The notes below the pieces were generated by a model. It ran no database searches. It worked only from the letters and a program-made list of their open reading frames with translations, and was not told the DNA's origin. From Deltaproteobacteria bacterium (GTDB taxonomy: Bacteria; Desulfobacterota; Desulfovibrionia; Desulfovibrionales; Desulfovibrionaceae), in contig JAISOL010000038.1 of assembly GCA_031275645.1 (NCBI GenBank), positions 1 to 52,700 on the forward strand: a stretch of DNA of 52,700 nucleotides, read 5' to 3'. Of this stretch, positions 1 to 8,375 are shown in pieces. The position numbers and the translations under genes are program-made. Every line of letters begins with the position of its first letter. The first letter of the stretch is position 1.

Positions 1-328
1 GCAAAAATCAGGCCAAGAAGGCCGTCAGAACAGCGTCGTGAAAACATCTCAGTTCCCTTCGTTTAAAACTGGCAATCCAGTCTTAAAAAATTGCCGGCAC
101 AAAAGCAAGCAAAACATGCTTGTTCGGGCGGACGCCCAGCGCTCCGCCGCCATTATTCAGTGCAAAAACCGGGCCAGTTGGCAAGGAACGCCCGCGTCCG
201 CGCCGCGACGGGGTTCACCCGTGCTGGAAGAAGCCGCCGCCAACGATAATTGGCTGTGGCAATTTCTTTCATTTTGGACTACGCATATCCCATTAACAGC
301 ATGAGCTTGACAGCTCGGGAGCCGCGAT
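1..328. other. Gene-free left edge
   Basis: I see no convincing complete gene here. One plus-strand frame enters from outside and stops at position 41, so the last dozen codons of an upstream gene could lie here (residues like NQAKKAVRTAS), but this cannot be verified. A short GGCC-AAGAA-GGCC inverted repeat sits at about 12-24 without a T-run. The 88-codon open frame at 38-304 has a composition unlike a protein and no ribosome site. A GGGAG ribosome site just upstream of 329 serves the next gene. Confidence 0.5.
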
Positions 329-1093
329 ATGGGAAAAAATTTTTTTGATCTTGCCGGAAAAAAAGCCGTGGTCACCGGGGCGGGCAGAGGGCTTGGCCGG
401 AACATAGCCGTGGGGCTCGCGCGTTACGGGGCGGACGTCATGCTCTGGAGCCGTACCAGGACGGAGCTTGAGGAAACGGCCGCGCTCGTCCGCGCCGAAG
501 GCCGCCAGGCGTGGATAGAGCCCGTTGATGTAACCGATGTCGCGCTTACGGCCGAAATGGCGGAAAAGACGGCCGGGATTCTGGGGCGGGTGGATATACT
601 CGTGAACAACGCGGGCACGAACAAACCCCAGCCCGCGGCGGAAGTCGACGAGGCCGCCTGGGATATGATCATGAACATAAATCTTAAAGGCGCCTTTTTC
701 TGCGCCCAGGCTTTCGGCAAAATCATGATCGCCCAGGGCGGCGGCAAGATCATCAATGTATCCTCGCAGTCCGGCAAGCTGGCCCTGCTCAACAGGGCGG
801 CCTATTGCGCCAGCAAGGGCGCCCTTGACCAGATCACGCGCGTGCTGGCCTACGAATGGGCGCGCTACGACGTTACCGTCAATGCCGTGGCCCCCACTTT
901 CGTGGAAACGAAAATGACGGAGGAGATGTTCAGGAAGCAGGAGTTCAGGGATTACGTTTTCGGCAAGCTGCGCGTACCGCGCCTGGCGAAAAGCGAGGAG
1001 GTCGCCGCGGGCGTGCTGTACCTGGCTTCGCCAGGGGCGGACATCGTGACGGGCCACATTCTGTATATAGATGGCGGCTGGACCATCCACTAA
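329..1093 (+). CDS. SDR-family oxidoreductase (FabG / gluconate 5-dehydrogenase-like)
   Basis: A classical short-chain dehydrogenase/reductase of 254 residues, the normal length for the family. The cofactor motif TGAGRGLG is at residues 16-23, NNAG at 93-96, and the catalytic set is Ser146, Tyr159 and Lys163 (YCASK). The C-terminus ends in the usual GG-containing loop (YIDGGW). Such enzymes interconvert an alcohol and a ketone with NAD(P)H in the cytoplasm. The substrate cannot be read from the sequence. The start has GGGAG about 8 bases upstream. It lies 246 bases ahead of a dehydrogenase-dehydrogenase-permease operon on the same strand and may belong to the same catabolic pathway, but the gap leaves room for a separate promoter. 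It could instead be a 3-oxoacyl-ACP reductase paralogue, though no fatty-acid gene is near. Confidence 0.9.
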   Translation: MGKNFFDLAGKKAVVTGAGRGLGRNIAVGLARYGADVMLWSRTRTELEETAALVRAEGRQAWIEPVDVTDVALTAEMAEKTAGILGRVDILVNNAGTNKPQPAAEVDEAAWDMIMNINLKGAFFCAQAFGKIMIAQGGGKIINVSSQSGKLALLNRAAYCASKGALDQITRVLAYEWARYDVTVNAVAPTFVETKMTEEMFRKQEFRDYVFGKLRVPRLAKSEEVAAGVLYLASPGADIVTGHILYIDGGWTIH

Positions 1094-1339
1094 GCGATTA
1101 ACGCTTCAGACAACCGCCTGACGGCGGGCTTCGCCCAACCCCGCAAATCTTTTTATCCCCCCGGCTGTTCAAGACCAAGCCGGCTGACAAAGCCCGGCGC
1201 GCTTATTCCAGGTTTTCCCCGGAGGTTTCTATCCGGGAAAGCGGACAAGAATCTTGCTATTCTTTTCACAATCAGCTAGCTATGCTTCAAGTGTGATTGT
1301 ACTTTTGTCCCTGACGCCAGTCGCCTGTAAGGAGGAGCC

Positions 1340-2287
1340 ATGATCGAAACCATCACTGTCCTGGGTGCTGGAACCATGGGCTACGGAATTTCGCTGAACT
1401 TTGCCCTGGCCGGATACGCGGTCAATCTTTTCGATGTGCGGCCGGAGGCTTTGAATAACGCCCTGCTCAACGCCCGCAAGGCCCTGAGCGTCATGATTGA
1501 GGAGGGCCTGCACACAAAAGAGGAAGGCGAAAAAGCCCTGGCCGGCATACGCCCGTTCACGGACAGGCCGGCGGCCTGCGCGCAAGCCGACCTGCTTATG
1601 GAAGCCATGCCTGAAAACCTGCGTCTCAAGCAGGACACCTTTGTCGAGCTTGACGCGCTGTGCGGGCCGGACTGCATCTTCGCGAGCAACACCTCCAGCC
1701 TCAAACTTACGGACATCTGCGCGCCTCTTTCTCAAAGCCGCAAAAGCCGCGCTCTTATCACCCATTACTTCAATCCCGCGCACTTGATCCCCCTGGTCGA
1801 GCTGCTGCCGCACCCCGATACTCCCCCGACCGTTCTTGAAGAAATCGAAGCCATGTACAAACGCGCCGGCAAGGTTTCCATCCGCGTCCTCAAGGACATC
1901 AACGGCATGATCGGCAACCGCATCCAGGCCGCCATCGGCCGGGAAGCCTTCTGGCTGATAGAAAACGGCTACTGTTCCGGAAAGGATCTCGGCCGGGCTC
2001 TGGCCTTCGGCCCGTGCTTCCGCTACGCGACCACGGATTATCTGGAGATAGTCGACCTGGGAGGAGTGGATATCTGGAGCGTGGTACACGATCTTCTTTA
2101 TAAGGACATCAACAGCTCGACGGAGGTTTCCGGACTGCTGAAAAACAAGGCTGCTTCCGGCGAACACGGCTGGAAAACCGGCAAGGGCTTCTACAGTTAC
2201 GAAGGACAGGCCAAGGCCGAGGTCATGGAGCGTTTTCTGCGCAATCTGGCCCGTCAGCTCAAGGTGTCGAAAAACTACATGTTTTAA
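1340..2287 (+). CDS. 3-hydroxyacyl-CoA dehydrogenase-family oxidoreductase
   Basis: This 315-residue protein has the N-terminal Rossmann domain (GAGTMG at 9-14, acidic residue at 32) and the C-terminal helical domain of the family that includes 3-hydroxybutyryl-CoA dehydrogenase and L-gulonate 3-dehydrogenase. The catalytic set is visible: Ser119 in NTSS, His142 in HYFNP, Glu154 and Asn193 in GNRI. The family oxidises an (S)-3-hydroxy group with NAD. The neighbours are a ketopantoate-reductase-type enzyme and a GntP acid permease rather than beta-oxidation genes, so a free hydroxy or sugar acid is at least as likely a substrate as a CoA ester. An AAGGAGG site lies directly before the ATG. The next gene starts 40 bases downstream, so the two are probably co-transcribed. 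Confidence 0.88.
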   Translation: MIETITVLGAGTMGYGISLNFALAGYAVNLFDVRPEALNNALLNARKALSVMIEEGLHTKEEGEKALAGIRPFTDRPAACAQADLLMEAMPENLRLKQDTFVELDALCGPDCIFASNTSSLKLTDICAPLSQSRKSRALITHYFNPAHLIPLVELLPHPDTPPTVLEEIEAMYKRAGKVSIRVLKDINGMIGNRIQAAIGREAFWLIENGYCSGKDLGRALAFGPCFRYATTDYLEIVDLGGVDIWSVVHDLLYKDINSSTEVSGLLKNKAASGEHGWKTGKGFYSYEGQAKAEVMERFLRNLARQLKVSKNYMF

Positions 2288-2327
2288 AAGCGATACGCGC
2301 CAGCAAGGCGCAACAGGAGGTGTTCTG

Positions 2328-3365
2328 ATGAGGATTATGATTATGGGAGCCGGATCCCTGGGCATCATTTTCGGCGCCCATCTGGCGGAGGCTGGTCTGG
2401 ATGTCACGCTGGTCGACATCATGCGGGACAATGTGGATGCTCTGAACAGCAAAGGCGCGCGCGTTACGGGCAGCGTGGAAATGTGCGTGCCGGTCAAGGC
2501 CTGTACGCCGGACGAGCTTGAGGGGGTCTTCGACCTTGTGCTTCTGCTGACCAAACAGGTGAACAATCCTGCCTCCTTCCCCCGGATAATGGCCCATATT
2601 CACGAGAACTCGACTGTCGTCGCCATGCAGAACGGAGTTCCGGAAACGGCCGTAGCGGAGTATTTCGGCGAGAAGCGCACCCTGGGCTGCCCTGTGGGGC
2701 TGGGAGCGACATGGCTGGGGCCGGGCCTGTCGGAATCAACTTCAACCCTTGAACGCCTGCGCAGCCACGCTTGCGAACTCGGGGAACTGGACGGCAGGAT
2801 CACGCCGCGCCTGAAAGAGGTCCAGGCTCAGCTCGAGCATGTGGGCAAGGTGCATCTGCTGACCAATATCTGGGGCGCCCGCTGGTCCAAGCTGTTTATC
2901 AACAGCACCTTCAGCGGCCTGTCGGCCGCGTTTAACTGTACCTACGGCGACGTGCTGGCAAACGACGTGGCCCTGTATTGCGCGGCCCGCATCGGCGATG
3001 AAGTCGTCCGGGTGGCCAGAGCCCAGGGCATCAAAATCGAACCCATGCAGGGCGAACGCATTACGGACTTTGAACTGCTGGAACCGGTGGACGTGGCGGC
3101 CAAACGACAGCTCTACCACAATCTCTTTTCTCCTCACGCAAAGCTCAAAGCGTCCATGCTGCAGGATATGGAAAAAGGCCGGGAGTGCGAAATTCTGTTC
3201 ATCAACGGCCACGTTTCGGCCTGCGGCAGGAAATCCGGCATGCCCACGCCGTATAACGATATGGTCGTGACCCTGGTACAGGAAGCGCAGTCACGCGGAG
3301 TCCTGCCCGTGTTTGATGACAATCTGGCGCGTTTCCATGCGCTCGGCGCCAAACCGTTTGTCTGA
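2328..3365 (+). CDS. Ketopantoate reductase (ApbA/PanE) family protein
   Basis: This 345-residue protein begins with the nucleotide motif GAGSLG (7-12) and carries the family's conserved positions: Lys76 in LTK, Asn102 in QNG, and the helix WSKLFINS with Lys188 and Asn192. Family members reduce or oxidise a 2-keto/2-hydroxy acid with NADP(H). Genuine PanE is usually about 300 residues. This one is longer and sits between a 3-hydroxyacyl-CoA-dehydrogenase homologue and a GntP permease, so I infer a catabolic 2-hydroxyacid dehydrogenase rather than pantothenate synthesis. An AGGAGG site precedes the ATG at good spacing, and the permease gene follows 51 bases later. Confidence 0.85.
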   Translation: MRIMIMGAGSLGIIFGAHLAEAGLDVTLVDIMRDNVDALNSKGARVTGSVEMCVPVKACTPDELEGVFDLVLLLTKQVNNPASFPRIMAHIHENSTVVAMQNGVPETAVAEYFGEKRTLGCPVGLGATWLGPGLSESTSTLERLRSHACELGELDGRITPRLKEVQAQLEHVGKVHLLTNIWGARWSKLFINSTFSGLSAAFNCTYGDVLANDVALYCAARIGDEVVRVARAQGIKIEPMQGERITDFELLEPVDVAAKRQLYHNLFSPHAKLKASMLQDMEKGRECEILFINGHVSACGRKSGMPTPYNDMVVTLVQEAQSRGVLPVFDDNLARFHALGAKPFV

Positions 3366-3416
3366 TCCCTTACTGACGTTCACAACCTCTGTTCTCAGAG
3401 AAAAGGAGTAACGCGT

Positions 3417-4817
3417 ATGGTCATAGGAATCATCATTTCCCTTCTTCTCCTGACTGTGATTGCCTACAGAGGCTTTTCAGTCATCGTCTTCGCGCCGTTC
3501 TGCGCCATTCTCGCGGCCATTACCGCCGGCTGGGACCCCCTGCCGACGTACACCAACCAATTTCTGGGCAGCGCCGCCGTATACTTCAAGAACTTTTTCC
3601 CCATTTTCCTGCTCGGCGGCGTGTTCGGCAAAATCGTGGAAGAATCGGGCGCGGCTTATGTGATTGCCAAGTTTTTCTCCAGAAAGCTCGGAGCCAAATA
3701 TACCATCGCCTCTCTTCTGGCTACCGGCGTGGTGCTGACTTACGGCGGAGTAAGCCTCTTCGTGGTGGTCTTCACCATCTATCCTCTGGCCGCCGTCATG
3801 TTCAGAGAATTGAACATGCCCAAGCGCCTTATTCCGGCCATAGTCATCTCGGGCAGCGCCACGGCCACCATGACAGCGTTTCCCGGGACTCCGGCCATTC
3901 AGAACATAATCCCCACGACATACTTCGGCACGGATGCCTTCGCCGCGCCCGTCGTCGGCATCATCGGCGGCGTCTTAGTGATCTTTCTCGGCTATCTGTG
4001 GCTGCAATACAGGGCCACAGGCCTCATGGCCAAAGGGGAAGACTATTATTCCATGCATGAGCGCATCAACGAACCCGCGATCGTAGACGGCGAGCAGGAA
4101 GCGACCATGAGCACCTTTCAGGCCTTCCTGCCCCTGATCACGGTATTGGTGCTGAATTTTGTCTTTACCAAGACCTTCGCCGGCATCAGTCCGGACGTCA
4201 TGCTGGCCACCATCAAGGCGCCGCTGGCCGCGAGCAGGCCGCCCGTGGCCACCTGGGCGCTCATCTGTGCCCTGATAGCCGGCATACTGCTTATGTCGGC
4301 CATGGGCTGGAAGCGCCTGCGCAAAGGCAATACGCTGATGCTGGCAATCAACGCCGGGGCCATCGGTTCCCTGCTGGCCATTCTGAACACGGCCTCGGAA
4401 GTCGGATACGGAAACGTGATCAGCAATCTTCCAGGCTTCAAGACAGTGGCGGATTTCCTGCTGTCCATCGATCCGGGCACGCCCCTGGTTTCCGAGGCGC
4501 TTACGGTCAACATCCTGGCGGGCATCACCGGTTCGGCCTCCGGCGGCATGAGCATAGCTCTGGAAGCCATGGGCGCGCGTTACCTGGCCTGGGCGGCTGA
4601 ACTCGGCATCAATCCGGAAATCCTGCACCGCATAGCGGCCATGTCCTCGGGCGGCTTCGACTCCCTGCCGCACAACGGCGCGGTGATTACCATTCTTGCC
4701 TTCTGCGGCATCAACCATAAGGCGGGTTATCCGGATATTTTCGTGGTCAGCGTGTTCATTCCCTTCGCTGTGGCGGCGGTCATGATCCTGCTGGCAACTC
4801 TGACGGGGATCTACTGA
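3417..4817 (+). CDS. GntP-family organic/sugar acid permease
   Basis: A 466-residue integral membrane protein, close to the usual 440-470 of the GntP family. Hydrophobic segments run through its whole length, starting at residue 2. The early region FLLGGVFGKIVEESGAA and the SGSATATMTAFPGTPAIQN stretch resemble the conserved loops of gluconate and related carboxylate:proton symporters. Residues 210-300 form a longer hydrophilic loop plus membrane segments. It should import the substrate of the preceding dehydrogenases across the inner membrane. AAGGAG lies 8 bases before the ATG. A strong inverted repeat follows at 4840-4865 and probably ends the operon. The transported acid cannot be predicted. 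Confidence 0.87.
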   Translation: MVIGIIISLLLLTVIAYRGFSVIVFAPFCAILAAITAGWDPLPTYTNQFLGSAAVYFKNFFPIFLLGGVFGKIVEESGAAYVIAKFFSRKLGAKYTIASLLATGVVLTYGGVSLFVVVFTIYPLAAVMFRELNMPKRLIPAIVISGSATATMTAFPGTPAIQNIIPTTYFGTDAFAAPVVGIIGGVLVIFLGYLWLQYRATGLMAKGEDYYSMHERINEPAIVDGEQEATMSTFQAFLPLITVLVLNFVFTKTFAGISPDVMLATIKAPLAASRPPVATWALICALIAGILLMSAMGWKRLRKGNTLMLAINAGAIGSLLAILNTASEVGYGNVISNLPGFKTVADFLLSIDPGTPLVSEALTVNILAGITGSASGGMSIALEAMGARYLAWAAELGINPEILHRIAAMSSGGFDSLPHNGAVITILAFCGINHKAGYPDIFVVSVFIPFAVAAVMILLATLTGIY

Positions 4818-4839
4818 AGCAATTTCAGAATGAATTACT

Positions 4840-4865
4840 CTGGCGGCCGTGTGAGCGGCCGCCAG
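4840..4865 (+). terminator. Strong GC hairpin after the GntP operon
   Basis: Ten-base perfect arms CTGGCGGCCG and CGGCCGCCAG surround the loop TGTGAG, 22 bases after the permease stop. No T-run follows, so it is either a Rho-assisted terminator or a 3'-end stabilising hairpin. Confidence 0.6.
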
Positions 4866-4926
4866 CCTTGCGGCGCGGAAATGCGCCTGTTCATGCTCCG
4901 CGCGGGGCAGGGGCAGGCGCTTTCGC

Positions 4927-5889
4927 ATGAGAAAATATATGCGCAAACCACTCCGAAGCCTCAACATCGGGCCGAATGAAGCCGGACAAAGACTGGATGC
5001 TGCCCTGAGCGGGCTTTTTCCGGATCTCGGCCTGCGGGCGCGGCGCAGGCTCTGGCAGGCGCACGACGTCAGGGTTGACGGAAAGGCGGCCAGGCCGGGA
5101 CTTATTCTGCTTGCGGGGCAAAGGGTGGATGTGCTCCCCAGGGACGCGGAACAACCCGCTCCGCTTCTTCCGGCTGAACTCGGCCTGCGTCTGCTGACCG
5201 CCGATTCCGGCTACTGCGCTTTTTTCAAGCCGGCCGGACTTCCCAGCGCCCATCTGGCCGGAGGGGACAGCCACAACGCGGAAGCCTGTATCAAGGCGCA
5301 TTGGCCCGAACTCGCCTCCGCCGCGGGCCTGAATGTTCCGGGCAATACTCCCCTGCTCTGCAACCGCCTGGACGCCGCCACCTCCGGACTGCTTCTGGGG
5401 GCTTTTTCCGAGGAAGCCCGCCGACGCTTCCGCGAGCTGGAAAAATCCGGCCTGACGGACAAATATTACTATGTCCTGGCGCACGGACGCATCCCCGGCC
5501 CCTTATATCTGGAGCAAGCCATGCTTGGCTCCGGGCGGAGCAGCGTCCTGCTTCTGCCCGAAAAGGAGTCCGATCCCGCCCGGCATACCCGCGTGCTTCC
5601 CCTGCGCGTCTTTACCCCAGGGCCGGAGCCGGAAGGCTCGGGCGGGCAGGTCACTCTGGCGCGGGCGCATATACTGCGCGGGAGCAGGCACCAGATCCGG
5701 GCGCATCTGGCCGGGGCTGGTTTTCCCATAGTCGGGGACAAGCTCTACGGCAACGCCGCCAAAGACACCCTCAAGCCCGACCAGGGCCTCTATCTGCACC
5801 ATTACCGGATACGTTTCGGGGATTTCGCGGCCGAGGCGCCGCCGCCGGACGAACTCTGGGGAAAACCGCCTGTATCCTTCACACCCTGA
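4927..5889 (+). CDS. RluA-family pseudouridine synthase with Asn in place of the HRLD histidine
   Basis: This enzyme isomerises uridine to pseudouridine in rRNA or tRNA. The 320-residue protein has an S4-like RNA-binding region (about 15-70) and the RluA catalytic domain (about 85-310). The catalytic aspartate is Asp149 in NRLDAATSG; most relatives have HRLD, so the histidine is replaced by Asn146. The conserved RHQIRAHLA segment with IVGDKLYG is intact near residues 255-280. An internal ATG at 4939 is an alternative start. The 3' end overlaps the end of the opposite-strand gene by 11 bases. Its target (RluC-, RluD- or TruC-like) cannot be assigned by eye. Confidence 0.88.
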   Translation: MRKYMRKPLRSLNIGPNEAGQRLDAALSGLFPDLGLRARRRLWQAHDVRVDGKAARPGLILLAGQRVDVLPRDAEQPAPLLPAELGLRLLTADSGYCAFFKPAGLPSAHLAGGDSHNAEACIKAHWPELASAAGLNVPGNTPLLCNRLDAATSGLLLGAFSEEARRRFRELEKSGLTDKYYYVLAHGRIPGPLYLEQAMLGSGRSSVLLLPEKESDPARHTRVLPLRVFTPGPEPEGSGGQVTLARAHILRGSRHQIRAHLAGAGFPIVGDKLYGNAAKDTLKPDQGLYLHHYRIRFGDFAAEAPPPDELWGKPPVSFTP

Positions 5890-6619
5890 TATCCCGCAAT
5901 ATGCCGACAGGCAGGGCCCGGGCCTCCTGTACGGCATAGGATCTCCAGGGCCGGGCCTGGTCGGGATTGCGCTCCTTCCCGGTCGCGCGGGCCTCCTCCA
6001 GCAAGGTCAGAATGGCCTTGACCGAAGCGGCCGCCCCCCCGGAAGCGGGAGAGACGGAATTCAGGAGCTGAGACGCTTCCCGCGCCTCAAGCCCGGAAAC
6101 TTCGGCGGAAGAAGCCGCCCCTCCGGAAGAGCCCAGGGCGAAAAAGCTTTCTTCCAGACCGTTGTCGAAAAAGGCGTTCAAGCTTTCGTTGAGATCTCCG
6201 TTGAGATATTCCAAAAACTTGTCGCCCTCGGAGAGGCCGAAATTCACGTCAATAAAGTGGGTAACATCCAAAAAAGCCTGCCCCAGGCTCTCTTCCGTGG
6301 GCGCGGCTTCGCCCACGCGCTTGTAGACCAGCGCCATCATGGCGGTTCCGGCTTTTTCGCCGTAATTCTCCGTCATATAAGCGACCGCGCCGCTCAGGGA
6401 GTATTCAAGGTCTTCCAGTCGCGCCGCCTTGTCCCAGGCTGAACCCCGCTCTCCGGAAGGAGAGGACCCGGCCCCGCCAGCGGCGCCTTCCGCAGGGGCG
6501 GCGGCTATACGCCGGGAAATATCCGCGGCAAAGACGGAAGCGCTCTTTGAGGAATGAAATCCCCCCAACAGAGTGTTCCAATCCAGACCCACGCCCGAAG
6601 ATATGCCCGATATGCTCAT
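5879..6619 (-). CDS. Hypothetical protein, 246 residues, unrecognised
   Basis: I do not recognise this protein. I choose the ATG at 6619, giving MSISGISSG, because GGAG lies 7 bases upstream. A longer open frame to 6820 runs into the preceding gene. The first 30 residues are Gly/Ser-rich, 45-70 is a low-complexity Ala/Gly/Ser linker, and 70-160 looks folded and acidic (LSGAVAYMTENYGEKAGTAM, then a stretch rich in Asp, Leu and Phe). A second Ala/Ser/Gly linker precedes a helical C-terminus. There is no signal peptide or membrane segment. The start resembles those of some flagellar axial or export-related proteins, but this is only an impression. It lies 71 bases after the MATE gene on the same strand. 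Confidence 0.72.
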   Translation of the reverse strand: MSISGISSGVGLDWNTLLGGFHSSKSASVFAADISRRIAAAPAEGAAGGAGSSPSGERGSAWDKAARLEDLEYSLSGAVAYMTENYGEKAGTAMMALVYKRVGEAAPTEESLGQAFLDVTHFIDVNFGLSEGDKFLEYLNGDLNESLNAFFDNGLEESFFALGSSGGAASSAEVSGLEAREASQLLNSVSPASGGAAASVKAILTLLEEARATGKERNPDQARPWRSYAVQEARALPVGILRDIRV

Positions 6620-6690
6620 AATCTCGCTCCGTACAGGCCATATCGACGCGGGAGCGAAAAAAATTAGGGCCCCGCTGTTCAGGCGCGAAA

Positions 6691-8115
6691 TTACTCGCCC
6701 CCCGGAACGGAGGCAGGAGGCGTGGATTCGATAACCCTGATTTTCTGCCATTTGCGGCTGTGGAAGCGTAAGGCGACGCAGAGGGCCAGGATAAAAATGT
6801 AGACCGTAAAAATAATCCACAGTTTGTGCAAAGAGACAAAACCGCCCCAGTGCAGCCCGGCTATAGGCAGAAGCAAAGCCAGGACAACGCAGGACACGAT
6901 GATTTTCATGATCATAAGCGTATCGCCAGCTCCCTTGAGGGCGCCTATGAAAATAAGGTTCACCGCGTCCACCAAAGAATACAGGGCCACATAATACAGC
7001 AATATCCTGCCTGTGGCGCGCACTTGCTCAAAGTCCGCGGAAGCCGGTGCATCGGCGGCCCTGAAGATGTCTATCAGCTCACCGGAAAAAAATACGATGA
7101 TCCCTGCCATAAACAGCATATAAACAAAGGCCAGATGCAGGGCGTGAGAAGAAACCAGCACCGCGTCCTGCGGTTTGCCCCGGCCCATAGCCTGACCGGC
7201 CAGGGTGGAAGTGGCCATGCTCAGGCCGAGCATGGGCATGAAGGTAAAGGAATTGATGGAAAAGGCTATGTTGCTGGCCGCCAGGGGAATACGCCCGAGA
7301 TGTCCCAATTCGAACATGAACCAGGTCTGGCCCAGGAATTCCACAAAAAATTGTATTCCGCCCGGCGTTCCGAAACGGATCAGACGCAGGAAGAGAGCCT
7401 TCTCCGGCCGCCAGGCGCGCAGGACATGATACGCCCTGTCGTTTCCGCGGGTGAAGACCAGAGCCGAAAGAACGGACAGCGAAAGCGCCCATCCGCTCAC
7501 GCTGGCCACGGCCGCGCCTGTTATTCCCAGTTCCGGAAATCCCCACTTGCCGAAAATCAGGAGGTAATCCAGAAGTATGTTTAGCGCGGCCGCGGCCATG
7601 TTAGCCAACATGACCGGCTTGGTCAGACCGCGCCCGAAAAAGTAGGCGGATACGGCCCCTCCCAGCAAAGAGATGGAAGAGCCGCTGGTCAGAACGACGA
7701 AGTATTTTACCTCAAGCTCTCTTATCACCGCCTCATGTCCGATGAAGTCAAAAAAAGCGGCGGCCGGAAAGCAGGCGCCCACAAGCAGAACGGAACAGAG
7801 CAGGGAACACCATATGCCCTGCCACATGGCCGCTCCCACCCGGCCCAGCGCCCTGGCGCCGGTATATTGCGCGGCCAGTACCGCGGCGTAGCCGCAGACG
7901 CCCTGGAAGGTCATCTGCAGGGTTAAAGAGGCCATGCCGGCGGGAGAAGAGGCCGCAATGGCTTCCAGAGAATAACGGCTCAAAAAAATGCGGTCGGTGA
8001 GCAGCATGACGGTGGTGGAAGCCATGCTGGCCAACATGGGCAGACCTATGCGCAAAACCTCGCGATAGCCCTGCGGCGCGGCCCAATGCCGCCTGAAATA
8101 AGCTGAAACTAACAT
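6691..8115 (-). CDS. MATE-family multidrug/toxin efflux transporter
   Basis: An integral membrane antiporter of about 474 residues with about 12 hydrophobic segments in two similar halves, as in MATE proteins. The first half begins with YREVLRIGLPMLASMASTTVMLLTDRIFLSRYS and the second with FLRLIRFGTPGGIQFFVEFLGQ. The repeated entry motif (IGLPM... / FGTPGG...) is typical. Members expel cationic compounds in exchange for Na+ or H+. I favour the ATG at 8115 (AGG 7 bases upstream), which fits family length. The frame stays open to an upstream ATG at 8166, adding 17 residues. No regulator adjoins it, and its substrate is unknown. Confidence 0.88.
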   Translation of the reverse strand: MLVSAYFRRHWAAPQGYREVLRIGLPMLASMASTTVMLLTDRIFLSRYSLEAIAASSPAGMASLTLQMTFQGVCGYAAVLAAQYTGARALGRVGAAMWQGIWCSLLCSVLLVGACFPAAAFFDFIGHEAVIRELEVKYFVVLTSGSSISLLGGAVSAYFFGRGLTKPVMLANMAAAALNILLDYLLIFGKWGFPELGITGAAVASVSGWALSLSVLSALVFTRGNDRAYHVLRAWRPEKALFLRLIRFGTPGGIQFFVEFLGQTWFMFELGHLGRIPLAASNIAFSINSFTFMPMLGLSMATSTLAGQAMGRGKPQDAVLVSSHALHLAFVYMLFMAGIIVFFSGELIDIFRAADAPASADFEQVRATGRILLYYVALYSLVDAVNLIFIGALKGAGDTLMIMKIIVSCVVLALLLPIAGLHWGGFVSLHKLWIIFTVYIFILALCVALRFHSRKWQKIRVIESTPPASVPGGE

Positions 8116-8287
8116 AAAATACCTGAACTTCCCCGTCATCCGCCAGATAAACATTGCAGGACGCAATTTTTATCTGGAATCCGGATAAGTCCTCCAATCT
8201 AATCGAAATACCTCAAACAGGCAACGGAGATTTGAATCGAACGGGCTTCAGTCCGAATTAAGGATTTGCGGGCAAATACTTGCCGCC

Positions 8288-8324
8288 AAATAGTCACCGG
8301 GCTTTTCCCGCCTTGTGACTATTT
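8288..8324 (-). terminator. Perfect 10-bp inverted repeat between the kinase and the MATE gene
   Basis: Arms AAATAGTCAC (8288-8297) and GTGACTATTT (8315-8324) are perfect complements. An inner CGGG/CCCG pair around CTTTT extends the stem, with CCTT unpaired. It lies 51 bases past the sensor-kinase stop codon. It has no clear T-run, so it may be a terminator for the kinase or an operator ahead of the MATE gene. Confidence 0.5.
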
Positions 8325-8375
8325 GAAGCCTTAAACGAAAATTCGGGGATATTCCGCAATCCGCGAGATCGGCTG

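Noticed and set aside
38-304. 88-codon open frame at the left edge
   Set aside because: No ribosome site, no recognisable fold and an unlikely composition; probably chance in GC-rich DNA.
1094-1339. Possible terminator (GGGC-TTC-GCCC, then CTTTTT) and promoter before the HADH gene
   Set aside because: The stem is only four bases and separated from the T-run by 12 or more bases; the promoter boxes do not have acceptable spacing.
8229-8253. tRNA-like stretch TTTGAATCGAAC
   Set aside because: It resembles a T-loop only in part, and no acceptor or anticodon stem can be built around it.
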